A stretch of DNA of 64,000 nt from Pelmatolapia mariae (taxonomy: Eukaryota > Chordata > Actinopteri > Cichliformes > Cichlidae), in contig NC_086239.1 of assembly GCF_036321145.2 (NCBI RefSeq), forward strand, positions 14,854,501-14,918,500, written 5' to 3'. Below, in pieces: positions 35,901-47,287 of the stretch. A program made the translations under genes and the position numbers. Within the stretch, counting starts at the first letter, position 1; each line of letters begins with the position of its first letter. The notes below the pieces were generated by a model, which worked only from the letters and a program-made list of their open reading frames with translations, was not told where the DNA came from and ran no database searches.

Positions 35901-38900
35901 CATATACTTTGTCAAGTTTTCACTGGACCTGAGGACACTTGGATTCCCCACATTATCTTAATCATGACTAAAGATAAATACATGAGATTTTTACAAAATC
36001 ACATGGGAAAGATGATGTTTACATTAATATCCACAAATTGTCAATAAAACTTACATTTTCTTACTGACCAAAACATATGCCACCAGTTTCTGTCCAATGT
36101 CCTATTTCTTTAACGGTATGTAATTTGATCAGCTGTCTCACCTGGACACCAACAGTTTTGATGGGCAGCAGGAAGGCATTGAGTGAATGAAGGCTGGTGA
36201 TCTGCATGAGCTTCTCCTCCTCTTCATCTGATATGCACGACTTGACTCTCTGCAGCAAGGCATGGGGCTGGAGAGGAGACGGGAATAAAAGCACCTTGTA
36301 AGTGTGGAACTGAAAGACAGCAGCCTGCAATATACAAACCACTGAAGCTCTGACGATGTGACTAGTAGTTTTCAACAACACTTCATCAATTTCAAACTTT
36401 GCAAAATTTTTGCTTGCTCTTTCATCAAATGACATACCAATATCCTCTTTCACGGGAGCTTACAATATGTCCATCAGCCCTGTCAGGAGATTTTATTTAA
36501 CCACAAGTGTAAATTCATGAGTATGAACTGACCTGTATCTAGCACAACATGGCTGGGAGTGAATTTGGGGGAAAAATTAATTTGTTGGAAGCCAAAATTG
36601 TAACTGAAAATAAAACTTTATCGATTGCCCAAAACAACTGAAGTGATAAAACTAGCTGAGGAGTGTTTCCAGTGATTATCAGTAAAATTAGCAGCAAGCT
36701 TCAGAGCAAACATAGAGCATACTATCTGCTGTGTTAGTTCAATCTAATCCAAAGCATGTTTGGAGGGTTGCCATCCAAGCTTATCACATCGCAGTTAGTG
36801 TGCGATATCTTGCAGTTATCTGCAACTTCACGAGTAAAAACAGTGACAAGACGCTTTATGATAACAATACAGACAAATGATAGGAGACTGCTGGGATTTT
36901 GCTGTACATCAGCAGTTCCTTTACCTTTTTGACACTTGCAGAGAAGTCTGTAATGATTTTGAGAATGTTGTTTGTTTCAGCAAAATCCTTACAGATGTAA
37001 GGCTCCTCGGCACAAATCACTCTGATGGACAAACCAGGACCTAGAGAAAAAGAGGAATGACTGTCACTTTGAGCAAATGAAGGAAGTGAGTCTTTGAGTG
37101 TCTGACTCAGGAATTATATTTACACTTTTAGAAAATGAAGGATGGAAAGCTTCTAGTGTGACTCAGTAATTATATTTATGCTTTTGTAAAGTTCAGTCAG
37201 AACAGTCACATTATAGGCCTGTGAATTTATGTACTTGCCAGGGAAAGGATGCCGAGAAACAATCTCTTCTGGCAGGCCAAGCTCTCTCCCCAGTGCTCTC
37301 ACCTCATCTTTATGGAAATCTTTCAGCGGTTCGATTACTTTTCCCTGGAGGATTACAACAGAGTAGAATCAGCAATGCACAGTGAGCGGGCTAGCGTTAC
37401 GCTTAGGTGTCAAACAGCTGTGCATTCACAAGAAGAGGCTGCACATAACAACAAACAGCAAATAATCCATGACAATGAATACATTAATAAGACAAAGACG
37501 CGTCAGTAGTGTTGTGAGCTGGAGCGTAAGCGATGTAAATGTTTTGTGCTTCTTATTATGATTTCAACTCCAACAAAGCTCTCCTTGAACCATGCATCTA
37601 CGTTATTGCAAATAATATGGCTATAAACTGAAGTAGCTAGCTAAGAAGGTTAGGGAAATTAGATTTACCTCATCTCTGAGTTTGCGGATGAGCTCAGTGT
37701 CGTTGTGGTGTGTTTTGATGACCTCTGCTTTACCACTGGCGAGGTGAGAGGCGCTCTCAATAAGATCAGGCCTCAAGGTACCCTGTGCCAGGAAAACCTC
37801 TTCTGGTTTCAGATTCATCTCTCCAATCACTTCATTTGCCACCTGTGATGTAGGACAATTCATACAGTCAGAACAGTACGGTGGCAGAGAAAAGAACTTA
37901 AATGTCACCATCAATAAATAACACTTTCCAAGAAAGTACTCAAACTTATCCTCACTTTGACAAATGTGTCTCCAATAATTTTCCTTTTCTCCTCGGGGTT
38001 GGTGGTCATATTCAATGTTTTACTGATGCGTTTCCGTGGCGTCCTGTCCTCCTCAGAGATGGGAAGAGTTGTTGTTCCATTATAGAAGGTGTGCGCTGCA
38101 TTTACCACTGAAGGAAGACAAACCACAGGGTTAACAGCAAAACAAAAACTCAATCCCAACTTTACTTTCACTCTCAGGTGTAAGCTTGTTGTTACTCAAC
38201 TACAAAGCTGAATACAATAAAACTGGTGTGGAGGAGGGCGACCAAAATAATAAAGCAACAAGGAGAAATGGATCTGGCTTTGGCAGATAATGTTTTCCCA
38301 GAATGCACCTGTGTTTACTGATGTAAGCGGCTTTCAGACAGGTCACAACGATGGCACCATGGTTGTCTGAAAATTATTATTTGCAGTGGCTTATGCTGTG
38401 CAGCCAAGGTTTGTCACTCCAGTGAGCAAAGAAGGTCAAAGTTTAACCATCTTTTAACTTTGTAACCGCTGTGCGCTGTAATGAATATCTGTGCAGCTGG
38501 TGAGAACAGAGCCGTTTGGCCAGCAGCAGGTGCAGAAGACAAAAAAAAAAAAAAAAAAAAAAAGTGGAGGTCTAAGTACAAATGGGAGTGTTCCCATTTG
38601 TACTTAGACCCCAAGAACTAAATATTGAAAAAAAAAAAAGCAGTTTTTAATTTTTTGTTTTGTTAGTTTTATGTAAATGCATTCAGAGAAACGCTTCATA
38701 GCCCTGATGTAACGCTGCGGCTGTATTAAAATTCTTATTTGAAGTAATGAGGTAAAGTTTTCATACTCAGCATTTTTAACCACAGTCTCAGTAGAAGTTT
38801 AAAAGAATTTTCCTCTGTCCTCCAGAGCTCACTGGGTTAAAGACAGAGTCCTGGCTGAAACCCCAACAGAGCTTAACAGCGAGGTTCCACAAGGAAAGAC

Positions 38901-41900
38901 CCCACTCATATCCTCCACAGGGATTTTTGATTATAATCCCCAAAACTGTATTAATCCAAAGCAGACTTACTACAACACTGATGATATGTCCCTCCTCTGG
39001 AAACCACAAGGCTGTACAATATTAGCCTTTTTTTAATAAACAAGAATGTGCTTTAGTCACAACATTTTGGAAAGGGTAACTCCATAAAGTGAAAACTATT
39101 CAAAATAAGAACCTGAAGGTATTAAAAGAGTGCCATTAATTCAGAAAAAAAGAAAAAGAAAGTATGATAAAATTGAATTTCAAATAAATACCTTATGTAC
39201 ACGCTTAAGAACTGCAGAATTTGGATCCCTACCTTTGAGTTTGATTCCCAGCTTGGTCAGGGCCTCCTCCACGCTCTGACTTTCTCTCTTCCTCATAAAG
39301 CCATTGTCGATGTGAACTGCTATCACCTGGTCCTGGTTCAGAGCTTTGTTCAGGAGGGCTGTGCAGACTGTTGAGTCTACTCCACCACTCAGCAGCACCT
39401 GCGAGTATCATCAGAAAGAAACAGTGTCTCAGAGATAAAGCTGAGCAAAGATTAAATCTGATTCTTCACCACCTGGCCCCAATTTTCACAACTCAGAGTA
39501 CCCACTAATTATCTGCAAATGTGTGGCTTATATTTATTTAGGCTTCTTGTTTTATTAGTCATACACACATCTGGTGTTTCATCTGTTGGCAGGCTGTTAA
39601 ATATTAAGCCTAAGAAAGAGAAGATTAAACGTGCTCCTGGAAATGATCCAAAATGCTGTACTCGCTGCAGGAACATGCTACAGCAGAATAAGAGTATTGT
39701 TACAGATATTACCAACTATCCCACACACTGTACAGTATAATATCAGTACTTTAAGCCCATTTTCCACACTCAATTATCGCCTTCACCCTCCCCTGAGATG
39801 AAACCCAGTTTGAAGCCACTCTGGGAGTGGGCTACCTTCTTTTCAGATGCAACAGGGTTTAATTTGAGAGTTTAATTGGTTCTACTTAACTTCCCACCAT
39901 TGCTACTGTCATCGCCTTCTGAGCGACTACCACACTTCACTGTCAGCTTTTTAGCTTCAGCCTTTTAGTTGAATCATCTCTCACAGTAAATATTCAGTAG
40001 TTTTGGTCCCCCCCCCGCCCAATCATCACTCACCAGCACTTTCGACTTGTCTACTTTTTCTCTGATCTCACTGATGCAGGCCTGTTGGCGGCTCTGTACG
40101 GTGAAGTTACTCGTGCAGCCCGCAATCTCAAACACGAAGTTACGCAACATCTCCATGCCTCGCTCCGTCAGGTCGACCTCAGGGTGAAACTGCGTCCCAT
40201 ACAGCTTTTTCTGCTCGTTGGCGATCCCTAAAGGGAAAACAGAGATGTTTTAAGGGGCTCATTTAGTAAGCTTTAAGAAAAAACAAAGAGTTTAGATGTC
40301 GGGGAAAAGCACTTTTACCCAGAATACAAATTAGCATCTCTTCAAAGGCTATCTGAGATGTAAATATATATGATACAGCCTCAGGCTTAACATCAAGTCC
40401 AAATAAAGCTGCTTTTGTAGTTTACCATAATATACTTGTGAATTATATTCAACAGGATTGAAGCATTTCTTGTGTCCTGCTCACCAGCAATGATGTTCCC
40501 TGATTGGGCCACCACTTTAAAGCCATCTGCCACTTTATCCACACTGTCTCCATGGGTCAGCAAGACTACTTCCTCCTTCTGAAGGCCTCTGATAGGTTTA
40601 ACACACACACACACACACACGATTCATTAAATCGGCTATGCATGTTACTGTTTTCAGCACTTTGTTTATATAAGGGAAATAAAGACTACACCCTCTACCT
40701 TAGACTCTTCATTATTTGTGTAATAGCCCCTTTACATCAGCATGAAAACAACTACTATGTATGTGGTCTGTATGTAGAACATAACAAAACACTACAAATC
40801 CAAGTTACAAGAAATTACAATACCTAAAAAGGGAGCAAGTGTTGTCTAGTCCAATGCTGAAGACTCCATCCTCCCTTACACTCTTTTTGTGTACCGTTCC
40901 TCCAAAAACTTTATTCATCATCTGCAACACACACACGCACACACCAGAGGTAAGTAATGGAAACAGATATGCTACATGGAGTGTAAAACTGCCTGCACTG
41001 TAAATAAATATACTTGTTACTTTTTTGTCTCACTGGGAAAAGAGAGTAAGTATTACTCTTCTCTTCCACCAGTGTAAAAGTACTCTTGAAGAAGGTGGTG
41101 AAGTCCCAGCTGGTGTGGGAGAGCTGAGGAGCTGGTTCAAGCAGAGTGACAGTAACGTGTTGCTACTTAGAGGCAATCTGTGTAAAAAATGTTTCCTTGA
41201 CACAAGCCTTGTGAAAGTAGACTTGGTTTTCTTAAGAATACAATCACAGTTTATTTTATTGTGTGCATACCTGCATCCCATAGCAAATCCCAAGGACGGG
41301 CTTTCCTATAGTGAATATGGCAGGGTCGAACCAGGGGGCATCTTCCGCATACACAGACGCTGGACCTCCTGAAATAATTATTGCCCTGAGGCATGAAACA
41401 CAAAGAAAACAATCATGTGAAACTGCATTATAAAGCACTTCAAAGCTTCTACATTGACACAGTAGTGCGTTTAAACATGATGACAGGCATGAAATAAAAC
41501 GTCTCAAGTAGAGATGCGTTTATGTGCTCACCTGAAGCCCTGTTCTCTGATAGCAAAGGCCGGGGTCTCTAAAGGGAGGATTTCAGAGCGTACGCACAGC
41601 TCTCGCACTCTTCGGTCAATCACCTTCCCGTACTGCGCCCCGGCATCAAGGATCGCCACCGCCCCTTCACATGACCCATTCTGCTCTGCGCTGCTGATCT
41701 CCAGCTGTGGACACACATTTAGAAAGATTAGTGAAGATTTGCATGTGAGGTGACTAGCTTTCTAGTGGTCTGACAGCAGAAGGTAACTCAATTCCTTCTT
41801 GAGTTTACTCTCCTCCAGTGCTGTGACTCAATAAAGCCTAACATAATTGTTGCCATGTGAGCTGAAACAGAGATGGACAGCAAATCTTGTGAAATGTGCT

Positions 41901-43072
41901 GCAACCATTCAGCCCATCACATGAATCTCACAAGTCAGACATTATCAAGACTGAGATCTCAGTATTTGAAGCAGTTCAAACTCTGATCCTCAGCAATCAT
42001 CTATATGCAAATGTTATTTATTTAAACGCATGCATGCTCTGTGGGAAGTGTGCCATCCAGTCTACAGTGAATTAAATTCAGTAAATTATTCTTTATAAAC
42101 AGACGAAGTGAGTACACATTAGACAAACATTATCCCACGTGGTCAGTGGGAAACTTCCGCCGTAAATGTTTCTGAAAACAACTTGCTGGGTACCCCCCTC
42201 ACCTCCAATTTTAACCTTTAAAGCACAACCGGTAATAACATGGGCTGAAGCAGAGTAATCACGAGAGAAAAACCACTCTATCGTTCCAGAGCAAACTTCA
42301 CCATATCAGCTGATAAGGCAGCTGTAAGCCGCTGCAATTGTTAGACAGGTAAACCACAAGTTGGCTCACACACTAGCTTCGTGACGATGTTAGCAAACTG
42401 ACAGTTAACGAACGTTAGCACGAAGAGTGTGACAGCTACCGCTTGAGGTAAATTAGTTCAGCACAAGCACAATTTCCGCTTACTTAAAGAACACGGACGC
42501 TATCGTAAAACAACATTCTTGCTCTGCGGTGCTGTCCCTACAAACTGTGAGCGCCCGGCCACAGCTAGCTAACAGTTTATCAGTGTAGCGAGCTAGCGCA
42601 CCGCTGGAATAAACAGTAGTAACGAGCGTTAGCCTGTTAGCAGTGCTGTGAGTAGCTGCTAGGTTAGCGGAGCTATGCTAAAACCCACGCGGTGCTTGGA
42701 GCTGAAGTGTCTTGGGGGTTGGGGGGGTCCACCATAAGAGAAGGGCAACCCCGTTTACTGGGAAAATCAGTGAAACCTTTTTTTCACGGTTTAACACCAA
42801 TTAGTTATCACGTCCGGCTTGTTAGCAGCTATGAGCAACATGTTAATGTAACACTGCAACAGGCACACACTGCTCCTCCTCAGCAGTACTGTTGATAACG
42901 TTGCATGCTCTCTTAACTTTCCCCCCCGAGGTACACAGAGGCCGAAATTAACCGGGGGGAGGACTACAGCACTAACCCGCGTCCTAGCACTAAGTCACCA
43001 GGGCTACCTTATACTGGAGCCCCGGGTATCTCCCGCTCAACTGACCTTGCTGTCTCCGTTGCACAGAGCCAT
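32917..43072 (-). CDS. gmps: GMP synthase (glutamine-hydrolysing), 16 exons
   Basis: Converts XMP to GMP with ATP and glutamine, the last step of de novo guanine nucleotide synthesis, in the cytosol. Exons: 43072-43046, 41704-41532, 41385-41271, 40921-40824, 40588-40485, 40227-40034, 39398-39233, 38107-37956, 37842-37669, 37344-37239, 37040-36925, 36267-36142, 35429-35314, 35221-35091, 33373-33201, 33018-32917, giving 690 residues against 693 in human. The class I amidotransferase domain comes first, with nucleophile Cys101 in GICYGMQ and partners His187 and Glu189 in FHPEVD. The ATP-pyrophosphatase loop SGGVDST is at 241-247, followed by the XMP-binding/dimerisation C-terminus (RHPFPGPGLSIRV ... 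KPPGTTEWE). The start ATG lies in a Kozak-like context (GCCATGG on the plus strand). Intron 10 has a GC donor. All phases agree. Confidence 0.97.
33580..33905 (+). repeat. LINE 3'-end remnant in gmps intron 14
   Basis: A plus frame and nearby words (ending CCCACGACCCAACTTCAGAT then AAGCGAAAGAAAATCGCTGG) match the 3' end of a widespread fish LINE, whose conserved tail reads roughly VWASLL...PPRPDL followed by GCGGAAGAAGATGGATGG. Middle sequence is deleted. It is antisense to gmps and has no role in the coding sequence. Confidence 0.6.
34151..34219. repeat. 30-bp tandem repeat, 2.3 copies
   Basis: Two identical 30-bp units starting GTTACACCTTTGAACT at 34151 and 34181, plus a 9-bp partial third. 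It lies in gmps intron 14. Confidence 0.95.
37233..37239 (-). other. gmps: Non-canonical GC splice donor of gmps intron 10
   Basis: The minus strand reads CCTG|GCAAGT, where GT would be expected. Joining here to the acceptor CTAG|GTCC at 37040 restores PFPGPGLS, a highly conserved GMP synthase stretch, in frame. No GT donor nearby gives the same result. The rest of the donor fits the GCAAGT type typical of GC-AG introns. Confidence 0.85.
38541..38610. repeat. Poly-A run followed by perfect 19-bp hairpin
   Basis: A23 at 38541-38563. Then the arm at 38569-38587 (GGTCTAAGTACAAATGGGA) is exactly complementary to 38592-38610, with a 4-nt loop GTGT. It lies in gmps intron 7. Confidence 0.9.
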
Positions 43073-45549
43073 GGATGACTGCCGTGTTGTGGAATGAGCT
43101 CTCCCCTTCGCCTCGCTGTCCCAGGTCTCACAGAGAGAGGGCTGCTGGTTAGCTCCTGGCTCAGCACGCCGACTACTGTTGGAAAAGCAGATTGGGCTGT
43201 TGGTTTGAAGATGTCACAGTCTCTCCTCCTCTGGCCGGGAAATAACTTTCATAGTGGGAGCAGGCTAAGTAAATATGTAGCGCGAATATGTCATGGGTGG
43301 AGCGAAAAGTTAAATAACCGGAGTAAGGGAGAAGGGCCCCCGTGGGGGCTGGGCATCTAGCTAAATTTCGTTCCTCAGCCTATCATTACTATATGTTTGT
43401 TTGGGGACTTAAAATGAGTCTATCAGTCAAAACAGACAAAAGTGTGAATTTCAGGAATAGTTTAACGGTATATGCTAAAATATAAGGTAGCTCCAGTGAT
43501 AACACCTCAGTCTCTGTCAGGCAGGAGCATCAAATATGTGAGAGGAACTCGCTGTACTTTAACACATCTACTGTACTAGATGTTCCAGGTGTGGGTGACA
43601 TTAAACTGTTCCCATGTATTTTTCAGGCAGCTTAAATAAGAAACTAAGAGTTGCATTCACTCATTCAGTTTCCATTCATTTCGCCAATAATAATGTTGCA
43701 GTGGCCACAGTTTCTATACTTATAGATTATTGCATACTTCAAAGACCAGCACCCACCGAGGCCCAACTTTCTTGCTGAAATTGCTGCTATGTAGCCATCT
43801 CTCCGTCTCCAGTTTGGATTCTCAGTCATTTGGCAACAAGAAGAAGCAATGAATGCTTCAAGGTTGCCACACTTTAAAGTATTATTTCTGGAGGCTTGAT
43901 GAAAAAAAGAAAAAGCCAGCTCTTGGAGATCACAAGGTTACTTAGTCACGTGTTAAGTGACAAACGAAATAGCCATTAAATATCCCTGAGCAGGGAAGTT
44001 GGACTATTTTAAGGTGCGTGAATCTGAGAATTACTACAGTATATTCAGATGTGCTGATTTTAGCACCATCCAGTGGAAAATGTGATGAACAACATAACGT
44101 GACCAGGGGAAAATACCAATCATAGATTTGTTGTAATGTGTTGTAATGTGTCCTTTAAGGCCAGTCAGATGATATAAACCAACCAATAAGGTAACCACTG
44201 TAGCAGTCCTCGTGTGACATAAAGTAATCTGCTCAAATAATCCTAATCATTGGCATGGTTTGAATAATTCACCCCAGCATATAGTGTAAAAGTAGGCTCA
44301 AGATCCCTGTCTGCAGGTTTTTGGTGATTCATGTATAGTTTGATACAAGAGCCCTCTAGATGACATAATTTGTGCACATTGATAGTCAAATTTTATGGGG
44401 TTACAATAGAGTAATTCAGACATGTCATAGCTGCTGGCAGTGTGGAGCCCCAGAGCAGTTCAGTGTAGATTTACACCAACACAGACATTCTCACATGAGT
44501 GCAACTGCAGCTTCACAGTCTCCATCACATGCTGATATTCTCAAATATGCCCGTATGTGTTGTCACATGCCATCTGTGAGGATAAGCAGCTTCACATGCA
44601 CTCATGGCAACCACAAGGCCAAGCATGCTGTCATTCATTTTCCCTAAATTAAATATGGGGTAATGGGTTTATCATGACCCTCGCCAAAAGACCTTTTGAT
44701 CGAGGAGAAAACATCAGTGTGAGCCCTGTTTAAAACCCGTGGGGTGGTTGAAGAGTTTTCGATCCGTATTTTCTTCATTTTGATTTTACAGTATCGCTGT
44801 CATGTGCTTTCATCTGGATTCTCAAAGTTCATGAGTAGCTCAACTCACCCTACAGTCTAAAAGATGAATGAGAAGAAGCGTGAATGTAGTAACAGGCTTT
44901 CAATAATGATGCATGAATAAAATGTCCTAATTGGTTAACATAATCCAGGGCTGCCATGCAGCATACAATAATACAGCAGCTTAATTAATATACATTATGG
45001 ATCATAGCATTCATCGTTAGGCAAACTACTAGTTACTGCACACTGAAAGAGGTTGAACTGCAGCAACACTATCCTAATGCTGCATGTGGAAAAGTCATCC
45101 AAATCACTGTGTATGATTAGAATCACAACACTGTGGAAAAACTGTGATTCAATTCATTTTATTGCACAAAGCACCCACCCGTGTTAAAATTTTGTTTTTG
45201 GTTTGTTGTAAAAATTTTTTAAACAAGTTTACAGCCACAAGAGATTCAGGTAGAGACGAAATATTAAATTAAAATGGGATGAGATTAAAATGAGATATGC
45301 TTTATCCAAAAAGTTACAACTACTGTGTTACAGCAGCCAAAACATTAAATACAACCTCTCACAAATTGTTTAAATGAACCAGAATATCTTAATAAACTAC
45401 AATTAGCCAAAATACCTAAAAAGGAAAAAAATTACACAAAGAATAAGTGCAATTAAATTGCAAATAGAAAAAGGGTGACGTAAAGAAAACAGCTCAATTA
45501 ACCCAATAAAACATTTATAGTATTTATTGTTTATAGTCTCAGTAGTTAA

Positions 45550-45626
<77 letters not shown>

Positions 45627-46369
45627 AGAAAAAAAACAGGGTTGTGTGTAAAGTGTAAAAAAACAAAAGAAAAAAGAAAAAAAACCACTAAAACACCAAG
45701 AAAACCTGTAAAAAAAAAAAAATTATTAAAAGCTGGGACGACAAATAAAAAAACAGCAAATTAAGATTAAAAATACAGAAAATTGTTTGTAATACAGTTT
45801 TGTAGTTTTAATGCACATGAGATATTGGGTAGTTTGCGGCTGTTATATGTCACAATACTGCTGGAAAACTAGTAAATGGACTTATTGTTATAAAAAATAC
45901 TGATTTTTTAATAAATACTGTTAACTGCTGATTTTATTTACTGCAAACTTTATCACTTCACGTACTAACTTCCTGTTCTTAACATTTAACATTTTATCTC
46001 CAACACTGTGGCTGAATGTCAGAAAATTGACAGAAATGATATGATTATTATAATTATATGAATTATGCGATTTAATTTTACACAGGTTACTTACATTTGT
46101 ACTCACTGGATTTATTTACAACACTAAACAAGAACTTAACAGTTAATTGTGAAGGTTTTTTCATCTTTATATTTTTTAGGTCTGGTTTTTATTTAAAGTT
46201 CATTTTACATTTTTTTTGTAATATGCTTTATGTAAATTATACTAACTGGAGTTCCGCTTGAGTGTATTTTTGCCAATATTTAGTATTGACGTTACGTACA
46301 CTGAAGCGGAACTACATGCAGTCGTATTTTGACACGTCAGCTGTAGGCGCCGGACACATTTGTAAGCTG
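43073..46369. other. Divergent intergenic region between gmps and slc33a1
   Basis: About 3.3 kb between two genes transcribed away from each other. The gmps promoter should lie just above 43072 and the slc33a1 promoter near 46250-46370. No TATA box or coding exon was seen. A 71-bp CA microsatellite is at 45552-45622, and 45120-46130 is A+T-rich. Confidence 0.5.
45552..45622. repeat. (CA)n microsatellite
   Basis: Uninterrupted AC repeat of about 71 bp, followed by A-rich low-complexity sequence to about 45725. Confidence 0.97.
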
Positions 46370-46562
46370 TACTTGTCGCATTTCCTTGCTCGGCTGTGTT
46401 GATGTCCACAGATGTGAGAGTTTTAAGTGAAACGCTTTTCAGTTTCTTGTGTTTTCTCGTCTTTATGAAGATGTTTCTTACCTCTGAATGAAAAAACTAA
46501 ATGAGCTGATTTTTCCGTTGATTAATTCTGTGTTTTATGATCTGGCATGCTGCCATCACCAG
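46370..46562 (+). other. slc33a1: Candidate slc33a1 5' UTR exon
   Basis: A good donor (CCAG|GTATGT at 46562/46563) pairs with a good acceptor (CTTTTGCAG at 47245), which would join a leader exon to the start-codon exon at 47246. There is no upstream ATG in the 42 nt before 47288. The exon's 5' end is a guess. Confidence 0.45.
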
Positions 46563-47287
46563 GTATGTCTAAATTCATGTTTCACCTTTTCAACTTAATG
46601 TGCTTTGTATACATTTGAAAACGTCTTATTTTGATTTGATGTGTTTTATTTATACCTTTCTGTAACACTTGGTAGTTTTCAGATGAGAGCGGGACCCTGC
46701 GTCTTATTGTACTCTGAATATAGTGAACCTTAGCATCTCCATTGGACTTATTTCTGTTTGCTGTACTGTTATTTATTATAGATCAAGGTTTAACTTAGTT
46801 TTATTTTGATTTTTTGTGATTCCATGCAGTCGTCAGTTCTACCTTCAACCCCAACAATGAGTGACTGCCACAGTTTATGATTAATGCAAAGTATTTGCAC
46901 AGGCGCACTGGTATGTGGTCATCTTTTTTCTGATGTGTTGCCATGTGCATGCAGCGTAATTTGAACGTTTTTCACAAACTCACTTTCTCGTCTTCATCAG
47001 AATTGTTCAGTCCAATGAATTCCCCATTTCATTGTTTGTTGCTCACTGCACCTTTTCACTGGTTCTCCATTGCATATTAAAATGATATAAACCTATCTGC
47101 TTTGATCAGCATGTTTCTGCTTCCCATAATGCTGTCATTGTACATACTAAATGATTGAAGACATTTATAGCAGCTTCAACTAAAAATCACTCAACTAAAA
47201 ATCGGTTTAGTTGTATCAGTTGTTTTCACACATCTCCTTTTGCAGATTTGCTGAAAGGACTGGAGGGTTGAGACCCACTAATCCATT

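Noticed and set aside
37201..37509. Frameshift or broken exon in gmps at exon 10
   Set aside because: No GT donor fits, but the GC donor restores the frame and the conserved motif exactly, so the gene is intact.
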